This document shows positions 48,640-60,977 of a stretch of 64,000 nucleotides of DNA, piece after piece. The notes below the pieces were generated by a model. It saw only the letters and a list, made by a program, of their open reading frames with translations, was not told the DNA's origin and did not search any database. The translations under genes and the position numbers were made by a program. The stretch spans positions 5,712-69,711 of the forward strand of contig KL197770.1 in the NCBI GenBank assembly GCA_000697665.1, read 5' to 3'. The DNA comes from Jaapia argillacea MUCL 33604 (lineage: Eukaryota; Basidiomycota; Agaricomycetes; Jaapiales; Jaapiaceae). Positions within the stretch are counted from its first letter, which is position 1, and every line of letters starts with the position of its first letter.

Positions 48640-51600
48640 ATGATTCGCTATTGTGGCGGGACGTGAAAGGGGAGACCACTAGCAGGTACTTGATGATAGC
48701 AAGGCGGCGGATCGGTGGACCTGCTGCCAGCGATGGGTAAGTCGACTATAATGATAGAGCCTTATCTCCAGTCTCACACTCGACATAAGAATATAGCCGA
48801 CTCACCTGAGTCACCTCCGTTCGCTGGTTCTTGTCAAATAGGAAAACGTCGACCATTCCACCGAGGGTAGAGTGAAGGCGAACGGATGGATGAGTGTTAC
48901 AATAGCCGCAATACCAGTCCTTGTGAGGGCGCCGAATTGCGCCGGATCAACCCGAAATGCTGTTAGGTATGCTTGGCCCGGGAATGGATAGACGGGGCCC
49001 GCTATAGGTCGCGATTAAGGCCCGGCGACCCATTACAAACGCAGAGACGCGACGCCCACAGCAAATAGTTGCGCAAGACGCTCAACGTCAACCAATGGCC
49101 CACAACCAAACGGATCAATCCTAGAAACACGTGGTCTCCGAGCTGCACAAACTTCAGGTGCTGTGGCGCAGATTGGGGATGCAGTCTATTACCGAAGTTT
49201 CAAGGCCTTCCGTTACCGTCAACTCCCGGCATTCAAGTTTGACACCCTGCGGCTTCATATATCATAACTCCTTGAACGATTCAATAAAACCAGATCTCAT
49301 GGTTTCTGCAGACCTACCTTTCATTCCTTACGCTCTGCACCGCATTCGCTGTAACTCAAGTCGCGCTCTGTTACCTGCCACTGGCAGTGAGCTCTCAAGG
49401 ACAAGTGGACGCCACGGAACCTTTTTACCCAGAACAAAACATTGCGTCTAGCTAACCTCTTCTTCCATAACGCCCAATAGAAATCGGTAACGTGAATATT
49501 CGCCTTGCGCGACGGTTCTATGTCCAGCGAACCCTGCATCATCCAAGAGGCGGTTCTGGGTCCACGAGGAAGGATTGAATCTTCGCCCTCTATCACGAAC
49601 GAGGTCGAAAAGTACGTACTCCAAGATGACGTTCATTAACGTCTCGTTCGTATAACCAGCCTGACTGAAGCTACAGTAGCTCAACCCTTTATTGTCCTCA
49701 CCGGTCTTGTCGTCTAGCCCTTCGCGGCATGGCGTTGCAGGCTTGCCCTTCTGGCCTATTTCCGCGTTATCTCACCTGGGTCCAATTGTCTATCCCAGAA
49801 AACTTGTCCTGTGAATTCTTCGACGCTATTGACGAGCAACCCTGGAGTTTCTCGATTTTCCGACCGCTATCACTCGAGATAACATGACCACAAGGCTTGT
49901 CACACGGATTCTATTGCCATCCACCACCAAGCTGTCATCATCTACCGATCTCAAGCTTTCTTCCATCACAAGGGGACCGGCTACCTCGTGAAACTATACC
50001 CGAGCGTTGTTCCTGCTATGGACGCCACGGCGGGAGGCTCTTCGGGCACACTCCCTGCAGGGATAGGTTTCGATCCATAGGACCCGCATCAGGTGATGCC
50101 ATTGCGACGTCCATCGGGCAAGAGGGGTGTAACGCCACCAAACCTTGACAGCTTCGCAACCCAGACTCGGGCTTCGGCGCTACCAATGTCGATGTCAAAA
50201 CCGACCAGGACTCCGGCAACCGCGACACACCAACACCTTCCTTTCCATGACTTCTTCTCTAGTTTGCAGCTGACAGAAGCATAGATTACGAAGGAGCGAA
50301 GACGTACCCTGCCCTCAGGTGATGCCAAGCACGGAGGTTTGAGGGTGTCGATGACAGTGTGGTACACCTGTCCACTTGATACGAAAGAATTTGATTCCGG
50401 AAAATCGCCATCATTTCTTCCAGCCTCAATGCTCAGCGCAGGTTCGTGGATCACTCACCCTCCTAGGCTCGCGGTATCCTATTGTCTGTCCCCTCGATTT
50501 CATCGGTCCGAATCGCACCCACGCGGACTTGTGGACCCTTCCATAGAGACCGACTCTCTTCCTCAGGAAGAGCGGTGGGTGATTCCCTCCTACTATGTCC
50601 AGTGTGCAAGGAGGATTTGCTAATCTGTGGTACAGATACCATCCAGATCTTGTCCCGAGGAGTTGAATTTTCCCTGGTTGTTTAGCCCTCAGGCTAAAAT
50701 GGTGTTGTGAGCCCCTCTGACAAGCCTTGCTACGTCGTGTTGATGAAGGAAACAAGGCTCGAGAATATATACAGTTTATTGGTATGGCCAACGTGGCACA
50801 ATTACGGTGATCTGATCTCGATTTTCCAGGAAACCGGCGATGAAACGGGCAACCGCTGAAATACTGACATCCCTCCATAACTCGGTTCGTGTCATTGCCG
50901 ACCGAAAGACTCCTCACTACTACTCGCTCCTTTTTCTCAAGTGCTATTCAAAATTCCGAGTTGAACCAGATATTCAGCCATCGTTCACTCCCATCATAAG
51001 GCTTTCACCCGAAGTAGCGGAGGTTGCGGAACTTACGCCGAAGCGTAAGTTAGTTGATCTCGGTCACCTTCGGAGTATCTCGTTCGTCATTGGATACCCA
51101 ATAAATCAATTCATCTCTCGAGGAAGCCCAACAAACCCAAAACCTGCCCGAAATCTGTCCGCTAAATTGGGCTACTAAAGTGGTCAAATAAGGACAGGGT
51201 TACAAAGGGAGTTTCAAGAGTTGATTGTCTATTCGGAAATGAAATGTAGACTTTGACCCGAAAGGGGGGGGGCTGAAATGGGATGTTTTGACCCCCCTCG
51301 ATCTCTGCACGGGATTTCTTGCGCGTGTTGATGCCGTGTCGCCTACCTGCCCATTCCTTCATCAGTGCAGGTCAAGAGACGACCCACTGACACTGCTCCC
51401 ATTCCAAAACGCCAAAGAACCTCTCCAAATTTCAGAATTAGAATACATCACACACCGTTGGTCCTTACCACCGAGGGGGCAGCAAACGTGTACGAAATAC
51501 CCGCTTCCTTATCTCGTCAACAATGACGGCGGCTTATCTCTCCAAAAGCACACAACGGCGACCGACCAGAGCGGTGGGTATACAGATGCAGGGTCGCTAA

Positions 51601-54080
51601 GGACCATATATGCACGTTCACGCTAAGGGTGCGGAGAATTAACGGGGGGAAGGCGATAGGGGCTTGTAAACAATAAGTAATGCGGAAGTACCCAGTTTTT
51701 GCGCCGCCGTCGACGTTTCGGGGAAGGACGGCATTGGTGGATAGTTGGTGATGAGAGAAGACAATGACGAAAGTGATTGATTGCAACCTCCCAAAACCAA
51801 AAGGGGCAAAGCAACCTTCCCACTTGTTTGCGTGCGATGTTGAGAACGAGAATGAGAACGAGGCAAGGGGTTATGAATGAGGCGCAGAAGATGAGGACGG
51901 GAATGACGGGCCGGTTAACACGGTCGGATGAGAGATTTGGGACTTTGTGAAAGCGTGAAAGTCTTTGGGAGCCCGCAAGCGGTCGGAGCCGAAGACTGGG
52001 AGGGTATATGCATGGAAGACATGTCCAACATCCATCGTAAAGCATTGACACGAGTCGAACGAACGGCGTCAAAGGTGTTGACGGCGATTTATCGGCATAA
52101 TATAGAATCGGCAGCGGCAGAGAGGTGAATGGAGGTGGTTGGACATGAGCGCCGCAGCGCTAGGGTGACGAGGACCGGATATAAGAAAAGATTTGGCATG
52201 TTACACATGCACACAGATGACATGACATGGTAGGCCGAGGTTGAGTCGCAATCGACAACAGAACTTGAACACGTTGTTACGGCCAGTCCATGGCGCGTTG
52301 TGGAGTATCGAAGAGGATATGAGGTCATTGAGAGCTTCGTTAACGAACAAAAGGCAATCGACGAGGAACGTGTAGCTTGATTAGAAGCTCCATACCCAAC
52401 CCAGGTCAAACGGTTCCGAAAGTGGTGAGACGAAGGATTGTGGCGTCAACGTCGATCAGGACCTTACGCCCAAGGAGTGAAAAATAGAAACTACCAAATC
52501 TAGGGATCTTGCATGCGGATTGATCAGCAGTTAGCTTCGCATTACTGTGCGCGATCAGCAGCCAGGACTTGCGCTTGATCAGCAGTGCGGTACCGGTCTC
52601 TATTTGTGAATGGGAGCTGGAGGCCTTGAAGAGGAAGGGTCCGATGTAGGTCGGGTAAGAACGGTTAGACCGGTGGATAGGCATTACGGGGACATTGTGG
52701 AAAGGCATTGGGCGTTGGGCGCTCGGCATGGTGAGGGCACGGGGCTGTGTGCGTGTGAGAAGGTTTCGACAGTCACGGCAACGGTGACATTCGTCGGTGA
52801 ATGGGTATTCATCAGAGAGGTGGCCATTGACCCCTTACGAGCAATGGCAGCATTGCGAGCGGATAGAATTATCCCACAGCTCGAGAGCGAGTATACATAG
52901 CGGGTAAACGGATGTTTGGACCAAGGTCATCGGACGAAGACCTTCCGTCAAGGGAACGCAATGAGAACTCTGAGAGCAGAGAACGAGGCCGAAAGGTATT
53001 CATTGGCGTGAGAGTGGGAAAGGCACAAAAGGCAAGGTTAGAACCAATTGTAGACTTTGAGAGCATGTTGAGATCTTGTGATTTTGGAAGTTTGGGACGC
53101 GGAGATGAGGATCCTATCGGCGCGCGTCGCAAAGTGGAGGATAGGAATAGGTCTTGTTACACTTCCGGCGTACCGGGCCCATGGGTTGCGGTCGTGATTA
53201 GGGATGGATGACGCTAGTTCTGCGTCCGGCTGCACTTGTTGATGGTGTACATATACGAGCAATTGCTTTGCCAAGACCCATCGGAAGAAATCTGTCAAGA
53301 GCTGGAACATACGGGCCTTCGGGTCTCAAGCTCACATCGGAGATTCAGAAGACGAGAATCTGGAGGGGAATGAGAAGGATGGTGGAAAAAGAATATGGAG
53401 GCAGGGATGTACTGAATGAGGCAATTTATGTCGGGGAGAACTCGGAAAGAAGGTTGGCGTGATGATGGCCGTTGAGGGGGATTCACATGAGATATGATAC
53501 AGTTATCAGATAGACGGTAGGGTGTCACGGTGTGGGCATAACATGGAGACAACCCGAGAAGGCAGGGGGTGCCGTAAATCGTTGTGAAGCTGCGCGGGAT
53601 GTGCCCACCACCATAGACCGCGACACTTCAATCTCGAAGATAGTGCGGACGCGTAACTAGGTTCGTATCTCGGAAGGTCGGGACGGGGGTCGCGTAGAGA
53701 CAAGCTGGCGGACGAGGAGGGCTGGTGCTAAATGTAGTTGCTAAAAGTGGTTGAACTTGGGATCGATTCCGAGGAAATTTAGCCGAAAAAGTCGATGGAT
53801 GATATTGGATTGATACGAGACTCCCATGGGATATCGCTTCTGGGCAAAAGGAAAGAGGATTTTCGGGGGATGACCTCCTGAGTTTGTTGGCATTAGTTCG
53901 GAGTATCTGCATTTATTTAAACTCCGATCTTCAGGTGCGCTAAGACCTCGGACGCGTTGCAAGTGACGCGGCCTACCTAAACTCCCTTGTCCTTCAGCTT
54001 CCTCTTTACTTCCTCAGGGATCTCGAACTCTGTCTTATTGCGAATTCCTGCTACTACTAGCTCCCCGCAGGTTATATTTC
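48640..54080. other. Long stretch without an identifiable gene
   Basis: No domain was recognised on either strand across 5.4 kb. Stretches that read like exons exist but do not assemble. On the minus strand, 49448-49684 gives a 78-residue frame whose end (LLDDAGFAGHR, YSRYRFLLGV) vaguely recalls the end of a small-molecule methyltransferase. On the plus strand, 52018-52128 reads MSNIHRKALTRVERTASK, and 52233-52379 and 52912-53150 are charged, open and close to splice-like borders. On the minus strand, 51623-52072 contains one hydrophobic segment (PVIPVLIFCASFITPCLVLIL). These may be pieces of one or two decayed or fast-evolving genes. No repeat or transposon ends were seen. Confidence 0.3.
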
Positions 54081-54096
54081 CCTTTTACTTCGCCAA

Positions 54097-55264
54097 ATGG
54101 TCGCTGTCCCAGACATGGACTCGCTAGTGAACCCACAGCAGAGGCAATTTAACCCCTACACGGAGAATGGCGGGACCATCTTGGCCATCGCTGGTGCGGA
54201 TTTTACTGTCATTGCCGGTGACACCAGGCAGAGCGAGGGTTACTCCATCCAGACGCGTTACGCACCCAAGGTCTTTCGATTGTAAGTCACTCCACTTTAT
54301 CATTCATCATCTGATACTGGGAGGTGCTGATCTGGCGTCAGAACGGACAAGGCTGTCTTGGCTGTGAATGGCTTTGCGGCGGATGGGAACATGTTTGTGA
54401 AGAAGGTTAAGCAACGACTGGAGGTAAGCTACTCGCGATCATGCCGTTTGTTTCCAATTTTGATCAAACTGCTATTCAGTGGTACCGTCATGCACATGCC
54501 AAGGACATGCCCTTGCGCGCGATCGCAAGACTAATCCAAACGATGCTCTACGCTCGACGATTCTTCCCATTCTACGTGTATAACATCCTCGGTGGCATTG
54601 AAGACGACGGTACGCCGATCCCTCCCTCTCTCTATTTATATACCAATCCTTAATTAAAATGCAACTTTGTATCCAGGTACGGGTGCTGTATACTCCTTTG
54701 ATCCTGTTGGATCATACGAACGCGAGACATGTCGGGCGGCAGGGGCGGCCCAATCGCTAGTACAGCCGTTCCTCGATAACCAAGTATGTCCACCTCTCTT
54801 CTCCTACTCTGTATCACACTCGTTGAACGAGATGATGCAATGATACCATCCGTTTATTAACCGACTTGTGACCGCTTGTGCGTTGTGTCTTCATCACCAG
54901 ATCTACTTCAAGAATCAGCTGGCCGCACCCGGGATGTCACATCCGACTCACTTGCCTTTACCCGACGTTTTGTCTATCGTAATCGACTCGTTTACAAGTG
55001 CGACCGAGAGACATATCGAGGTACGGGATTTTCTTTGTTGGCCGGTCATTGCGTCCTTGTTCTGATGATGCCATTTTTTCTGTTACTTTTGTTACCAATT
55101 GATTGGTGATTGGTTAGGTTGGTGATGGGCTCGAAATGTATGTGGTTCTTGCGAAAGGACGTGGACTGGGAGGCATGGAAGCCATTGGTGGCGTCCAGGA
55201 ATTAAGTGAGAGGACTGAGGGAGAGCGGTTGTTTGTGGTCAGACGAGAACTCAAGAAGGACTAG
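54097..55264 (+). CDS. PRE7: Proteasome subunit beta type-1 (beta-6)
   Basis: Six exons (54097-54281, 54342-54423, 54480-54609, 54677-54783, 54901-55020, 55118-55264) total 771 bases and encode 256 residues, close to yeast Pre7 (241). Diagnostic blocks are [71 protein letters not shown] and [18 protein letters not shown]. Beta-6 is one of the non-catalytic beta subunits of the 20S core; it shapes the beta ring in cytosol and nucleus. It is a single-copy housekeeping gene with ordinary introns. No consensus proteasome-associated control element was found in the short upstream region examined. Confidence 0.95.
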
Positions 55265-55504
55265 TCGTCATCGTCGTGCTTTGCCTCTGGTCCGCTTGTG
55301 ATTTAGCAATGCCACTCCCACTTTTTTTCCGCCAATGTTGTTTGTTCAAGTAACTTTAGACTGCACTGTTTGTCGTTCAAAATCATTTTCCTCTTGGGCA
55401 TGCGACATGATGTATGATGTATATTCGAATTCATTGTAACAACGCGTTTGCTGTACTGTACGTAGGTCTATGGACTTTTCATTTCATACAATATACCGTT
55501 CAAT

Positions 55505-55952
55505 TGACGAACTACTGCATCTTACAATGACACAAAGTCAATGATTACGCGTCTTCAGCTGTTGGATGTAGAAAACACACGACCACCGGCTATAGGAAAC
55601 ATTCCATCCCAAGAAGCTTCTCCCAATGCGCTGGCAGCATCCCAGCCGACGTCCCGCTCGGGCTGCGAGCACATGGTCAACTCACCCTTGAAAATAGGAC
55701 ACATCCAGAAGCCACCCCCACAAATCCCAAGGTTTCCAAATTCTTCCTCGATGCGCTCTCACCGCCGCTAAACCTGCTTCCACCCGGGCCCTTTCGCTTG
55801 TAAATCAACTTTCGCGCGTAGAAAGAGCGCTGAGAATCAACGACCCCGACGACGTGACGTCGTTGCCAAGATTCCTGTTTTCCGAGCTTGAGGCGTTGAA
55901 GGTGGAGGCGGAGGAAAATGACGAGAAATGTAACCGACGTCATACCGAGTAA
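55505..55952 (+). CDS. Unassigned small locus, strand and structure uncertain
   Basis: Two plus-strand stretches look coding but lie in different frames. One, ending at 55800, is open for about 90 codons without an ATG and includes VPLGLRAHGQLTL and KVSKFFLDALSPPLNLLPPG. The other runs to the TAA at 55950-55952 and includes LVNQLSRVERALRINDPDD and FLFSELEALKVEAEEN, an acidic helical tail. They overlap near 55795. Either an exon border was missed or the gene carries a frameshift. The minus strand also has an 88-residue frame (55677-55943), but its composition is less convincing. I do not recognise the protein. Confidence 0.35.
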
Positions 55953-56239
55953 ATATCATGCTGATAAGTCCCCAAATTAGATGTATGGATTTGCTAAGAA
56001 TAAAGCAAGTATTTTAAGTGGTTGGGGCCGTGAGAATGGAAATGTTACAAGGCCCAAATAGGGCTCAACAACGACGCTCTTTACTTTCCGTCATCCTCAC
56101 CGTCATAAACGCCAAGTGCGCCCCTCACCATCCTAGCTATCAGCTACCCCTTTAATCCTTGTTGTTCAAAGCCCCCTTACCCTCATTTCGTGTCCGCCCA
56201 CCATCCATCCATCCTCCCGACAGAGCTAGCCTCACAATA

Positions 56240-57143
56240 ATGATCTTTTCAATCTCACCCGTCGTCTCGCTGCTTTTGTTATTAGCGGCGCCGGTTTGGG
56301 GTCAAGACATCGTCTATGATTCGATACATAATGCTACTGTTATTACTGGAACTTGGAGTTCAGGGAGTAAGGCGGTCGTGACGGGTCCGGTGAGTCTTGG
56401 TTTCTAGGTTTCGGAGGGCGTGGAGACTTACCCTGGTTCGGGATGTTGCGAAGGGTTTTGCGAATCCCGCCAATCAATCTTTCACATACCCACCTACCGC
56501 TGGTGTTTCTTACTCGTTGTGAGTGATGGCTTGCTCGCAGATTTGGAGATAGGATTTTGACTCCGCGAATTTTGTAGTTCTGCGGATGGATATTATGAAA
56601 TTGCGAGATATCGGTTCAATGGCAACGGTGAGTTCTACCAAACCTCCTTCCTATGCTTTTCGCGTCTGATGGTAGGTTTTAGGTTCCTTACCGAATTGCA
56701 TTGTCGGTGTCATGAACTGGGTACACGGAACGTTCACGCTTGAACCAAATGGTTCCATCGTTATGGTTCCCTTTGGTGACGGTTACCAACAAATCCAAGA
56801 TCCCTGTGGAGCAGTATCCAACTTTATCGAATTCTACAACGACACCGAGTTGTATGTTCAATGGCGTATATTCCAAGATCCAGTCGATGGTTACAAACTC
56901 CACTTGTTCCAATTCGATGGGAGTCCCGTGGCGCCTCAGTTCCAGGTTGCGGCGCAGCCGATCATGTTGCCGACGCAGTTGTTGAGGAACGTTTCGGCGC
57001 AGGTTACTGCTACCACTGGACAGGGGTTGACGACGCAGAATGCTTTGGCGGTTAGTGCGAGTGGGAGGAGGTGGGATGTTGTTGGAGTGAGAACAGTGCT
57101 TACTGGGTTGTTTGGGTTGGGTTTGGTGTCGTTGTTGCTGTGA
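56240..57143 (+). CDS. ROT1: Protein ROT1, ER membrane chaperone
   Basis: Four exons (56240-56389, 56454-56518, 56578-56627, 56683-57143) encode 241 residues. A signal peptide (SPVVSLLLLLAAPVWGQ) is followed by the Rot1 pattern: TGTWSSGSKAVVTGPGF, ADGYYEIARYRF, MNWVHGTFTLEPNGSIVM, DPCGAVSNFIEFYNDTELY and KLHLFQFDGSPVAPQF. N-glycosylation sequons are present, and a final hydrophobic segment (LTGLFGLGLVSLLL) should anchor it in the ER membrane. In yeast Rot1 assists folding of glycoproteins and of beta-1,6-glucan synthesis proteins. The length and C-terminal anchor agree with the family (yeast 256 residues). Confidence 0.92.
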
Positions 57144-59240
57144 TGAGCGTACCCCACGTCTCGTTGCTACCCCGATTTTCTTGCATCGGCTTCGGACCAA
57201 AACATCAATAGCACCCTACCCCTCCCTTCCCGTTAACACCCGCGCCGTCGTTCTCCCCACCATTTCTGTCGTCACCTTACACCATTGCATCTTCACCGCC
57301 CATCTTATCGATCAATTTTTTATTGATACCCTTCAGCATCACACTTGTGCATTCCCAAACACGCTCGTTTGACACGTTTGCATCGTTGCACCCATTTTGC
57401 AACCCTTGTGGTGCATGTTCCAATAGCTACTTTAGGCGCTCCGTAGAACGGATACATTCAGGACTTCCTTAGGAGTTGCATTCACTTTAGTTAGCCTTGT
57501 TCTTACTCCCCCTGTTGATACCTTTACGCAAATTTACGAAGTGGTGCTCCTCGGACCAAACAAAGCTAAACATGATGTTGTCGAATCGAAATTTTGAGGT
57601 CACTTTTTCACATCTCCACTAACTGCACCATGCTCCACAACCTGACTTTCTGGCGCCTGGCTCAGCTTTTGTGCTAGCCTAATGAGAGACGCATGGATAC
57701 GTTGTAGCTTGTGGGGTGGGGAGTTTCTTCGCCCTAACTTGACCTGTTTCACCCCATGCTTCCCACACTTAGGTGTCCAGGACCACCCAACACCTATCGT
57801 AAATCCAAGTGAGTACCCTTTTGTTTTTCAGGACCAAGCTATCCTACTTGATGAAATCATTACGGATGTAAAGGGTCCAAAGGACTCGTTTGTCCGAGAG
57901 CGCATAAAAACCATGTGGATTCTTCCGTTGCCTTCCTTCTGATTATTCTTACTCCTTTTTCCTCATCATTTTGTTCCTCGGCTACTGCTTTTGCTTACTC
58001 GCTTTCTTCTCCCCAGGATGTCAGGTATTTTGGTATGTTGAAGGATAGGTGTATGACTTGGAATGTGATGTTTTAGCCAAGTGAGGTCAAATGAAAAAAT
58101 GTCAAAACTTGAAAATAACACTTCGTGGGATGCTTTGAGTGTTTGATCGAGGGACCGTGCCAGTCAACTCGGTTGCCAGCTTCCAACTGTCTGTTCAATG
58201 TCAGGAGACGTCAGATGGGGTTCAGCGTAGCTGTGGCCAGGGTCCTACGAGATGGTGGTCGGCATGCGTTGCCAAGCCCTCCTCATGGGCATGCTTTGCC
58301 GCCATTTCTCCCCCACATAACCGAGATCCAAGGATTTCGGATGAGCGGTCGGTGCACTCGTCGTGGCGAGAAGATTGGTGTGGAAGGCAATCGGATATTC
58401 CGAAGTGAAGTGACAGGAATATGGTCCGTCTCTCATTCTCTCTCGGATCTCTAGGATGGTTGGACAGCCTGTAGTGCCGGAGGTGGGTCCTACGATGCCC
58501 CGAGCTCTTCAGCACAGTGGTATTTGTGGGCGTCATATCCGACAATCAACCACGGAAGTTCGTGTGCAGTGAGAGGAAGTGCTTAGGAGGGACGCGTTGT
58601 GGCAAGAAGACGGACAAACTGGTCTCCTCGCCCAATTTACCTGCTTCTTTCATGACGAAGACCCTCCGCCGCCGACGTCCCTTGATGTTCTTGGAATGTC
58701 ATCTGCCGTTGCCGCCGCCGAACTCAACTCACATCTCTTGGCAGGAGCTCAGCAGCATTCCCGCCGTTCGCAGGGAGGGGAAGTCGCGGGTACGAGTTGT
58801 GGTTAGAAGGCGGACAAACCTCCTCGTTCGATGTACTTGCTTCTCGACGAAGGATGTACTCCGCTGGCATCCCTTGATGTTCTTGGAACCTCATCTGTCG
58901 CCACTGCCGAACTCAACCCACATGCTTTGGCAGGAGCCAGTATTGCCACCGTTTTTCCTGCACAACCGAGGTCGACGAGCGATGTTCGCGGTTGGAGAAC
59001 ACCACGCAAGAACTGTCAATCCCTGGACACGAACGAGTACGTGAACATGATACGAACATTTACCGCCATTGAAAAGTACAAGGTCTGGAACAACTGTGCA
59101 TGGGTATTCCAAGCGCAGACATACACACAAGAAGTTAAAATCGGAGTCCGACGAGAAGAACATGAGCAAGTCGTTATAGATTGAATTGACAAGATGGTGA
59201 GAACAAGGGACAAGATGCGGCTGCGGAGTTGTTCACTGAG
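57144..59240. other. Gene-free stretch with tandem repeats near its end
   Basis: No gene is supported in these 2.1 kb. A plus-strand frame at 57682-57942 (86 residues, including DHPTPIVNPSEYPFVFQDQ) has no recognisable domain. The part from 58200 on consists of imperfect repeats described separately. The first 300 bases are probably the ROT1 3' untranslated region and pyrimidine-rich flank. Confidence 0.45.
58230..58985. repeat. Imperfect direct repeats of about 190 bases
   Basis: At least two units (about 58600-58795 and 58800-58985) share 'gcggacaaac', 'cccttgatgttcttggaa', 'ctcatctg', 'ccgaactcaa' and 'ttggcaggag'. A third, weaker unit near 58230-58350 shares 'catgctttgcc' and 'cacaaccgag'-like ends. 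No coding frame is kept across units and no target duplication is evident. Confidence 0.6.
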
Positions 59241-59277
59241 AAATTATTCGCATGGTGAGAGAAAGACATACGGAAGC

Positions 59278-60683
59278 TTATATCTCAAATCGCCGAATCA
59301 CATCATCGGACAAGCAGCTATCCATCTCTGCCCTTTCGTACACCTTCAACTTCCCATCCACAGACACTAAAGTCAGGCGACCACGTTGACCATGTTCGAT
59401 CACCAACTTCTGGATCTCCTCCAACGCTTTCCTCAGCTTCTTGAAGTTATCTTCCATCCTCTTCTCCCAATGTAGCAGATCAGGTGATCCTAATTTTCGT
59501 TTTTGAATGGTCGAGAACCGTCCATTCTTATGGACACCGAGGAAATGGTGCGGCGTCTGCGATAGAAAGAGCTGAGGATATGTTTCAATCCAGCTGTATG
59601 TCTCCAGGTTTCTCTCGGATCGAGTACCCAGTTCCACGATGTTTGATTGCGGTACTTCACTCCCAGCATGTATAATTTTAAGAGTGGGACTTGCACCTCC
59701 GGCGATTGTTTGGCTTGGGTCTCCTGACTTGTCGTCCTTTATATTTACATTGGCGAGGCTGTCGATCAGGTCATCGACGTTCGAAGCTGATGAAAGGTCC
59801 CGCTTCGTGGCTGGAGGGGGGATACATGCATCAACTTCGAACCGAACGACCATCTTCAGACCGTCGAAATCCTAACCAACTAGTTAGCTTGTCTGTCTCC
59901 CCATCAACGAAGGCCTCACATATTTCACAATTCGATGGTGTCCAGTACTCTGCTCACATCCGGAGGTGTATTGGGTAGTTTTTTTCTCGAAATTGAAGCC
60001 AAAACTGGGGGAAGCATACTCTCTGGTATGCGTCTCCCAGCGATTAAGGAGTACGGTGCGCTTTCCCGCTAGCTGCATATCAATGCGGAAATCCCGACCC
60101 GCCGTTCCTTCGATCCATCGAAGGAGCTTCCTCAGCCCGTTCCTGTCAGTAACGAAGTCCATCGACGACCAAGGCAGCCCATCTTTACCATCCTCCTCCT
60201 GAACGACATCTACAGCCGTAAAGAGGGGGAGCAATGTTTGTTGGGGCATCCGAAATCCATTCTGGTCTCTGTAGACGACGCCTTGGTCGTGAGCGACGGT
60301 GAACGGCGGACCAATATTTTTCCAATGGGGAGGTGAACCTTGGTCATTCGTCTTTATACCATGCTGTGGGGCGAATGATGTTAAAGAATCTACTTACCTG
60401 GAACAATGATCGTAGGTTGAGAGGAGTCGACCCAATTGTAGGATCCGATATATTCCAACTGGGTGACTTTGACTGCTGGGGCGTCAGTTTCGATAGAAGG
60501 TACTTCCATTAAGCAGACAGGAGTCTCAGCCAATCCTTCGTTGAGACTTCTGAGCGGATCAAGAGGAGGGAGTGGCGCCTGAGGACGAGCGGGACGACGG
60601 TAGTTTCCTCGAGTGGAGCGCATGATGGGGGGTTGGGAAGCAGTGGTTGCCTTTGAGAAACGATTTAAAAAGGCTCCAATCAA
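59278..60683 (-). CDS. Conserved fungal protein (often labelled geranylgeranyl pyrophosphate synthetase)
   Basis: Three exons (60398-60683, 59920-60338, 59278-59871) encode 432 residues. Conserved blocks are YIGSYNWVDSSQPTIIVPGS with PPHW, DFVTDRNGLRKLLRW, DMQLAGKRTVLLNRWE and HHRIVKYDFDGLKMVVRFE. They match a widespread fungal family that databases commonly call geranylgeranyl pyrophosphate synthetase. The sequence has no DDxxD prenyl-diphosphate motif and is not alpha-helical in the way prenyltransferases are, so that name is probably wrong; the role is unknown. The C-terminal third is divergent and ends in a basic helix. An inner ATG (MRSTRGNY, about 60 bases downstream) could be the start, which would remove FLNRFSKATTA, a possible mitochondrial-type leader. 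Confidence 0.75.
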
Positions 60684-60977
60684 GCGCTCATAGAAACGAC
60701 TAGAATTGAGCCGCAGATCAGTTGATGAGGACGTGTGATCATGCGCGCCTGAGCTTGTGCGCTTGGTCGAGAGGCTAATAAAGAATCAACACCCCCACAA
60801 AGCAGAAATTGTGTCACTATCTGTCGGACTACGGTGGATCCCTGCATTCACCCTTTCACCTAACCGCTGCAGAGAATGCGAGTGAACGTGAACCTTTGAA
60901 CGTTGATGGCATGGGAGAACGTTCCATCTAGGACGTTCCGGCCCGTGGACCTTGACTTCCAAATCTGGACTGCTAAA

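Noticed and set aside
60735-60800. tRNA-like A-box sequence (ttggtcgagaggcta)
   Set aside because: No B-box, acceptor stem or anticodon arm could be placed around it.
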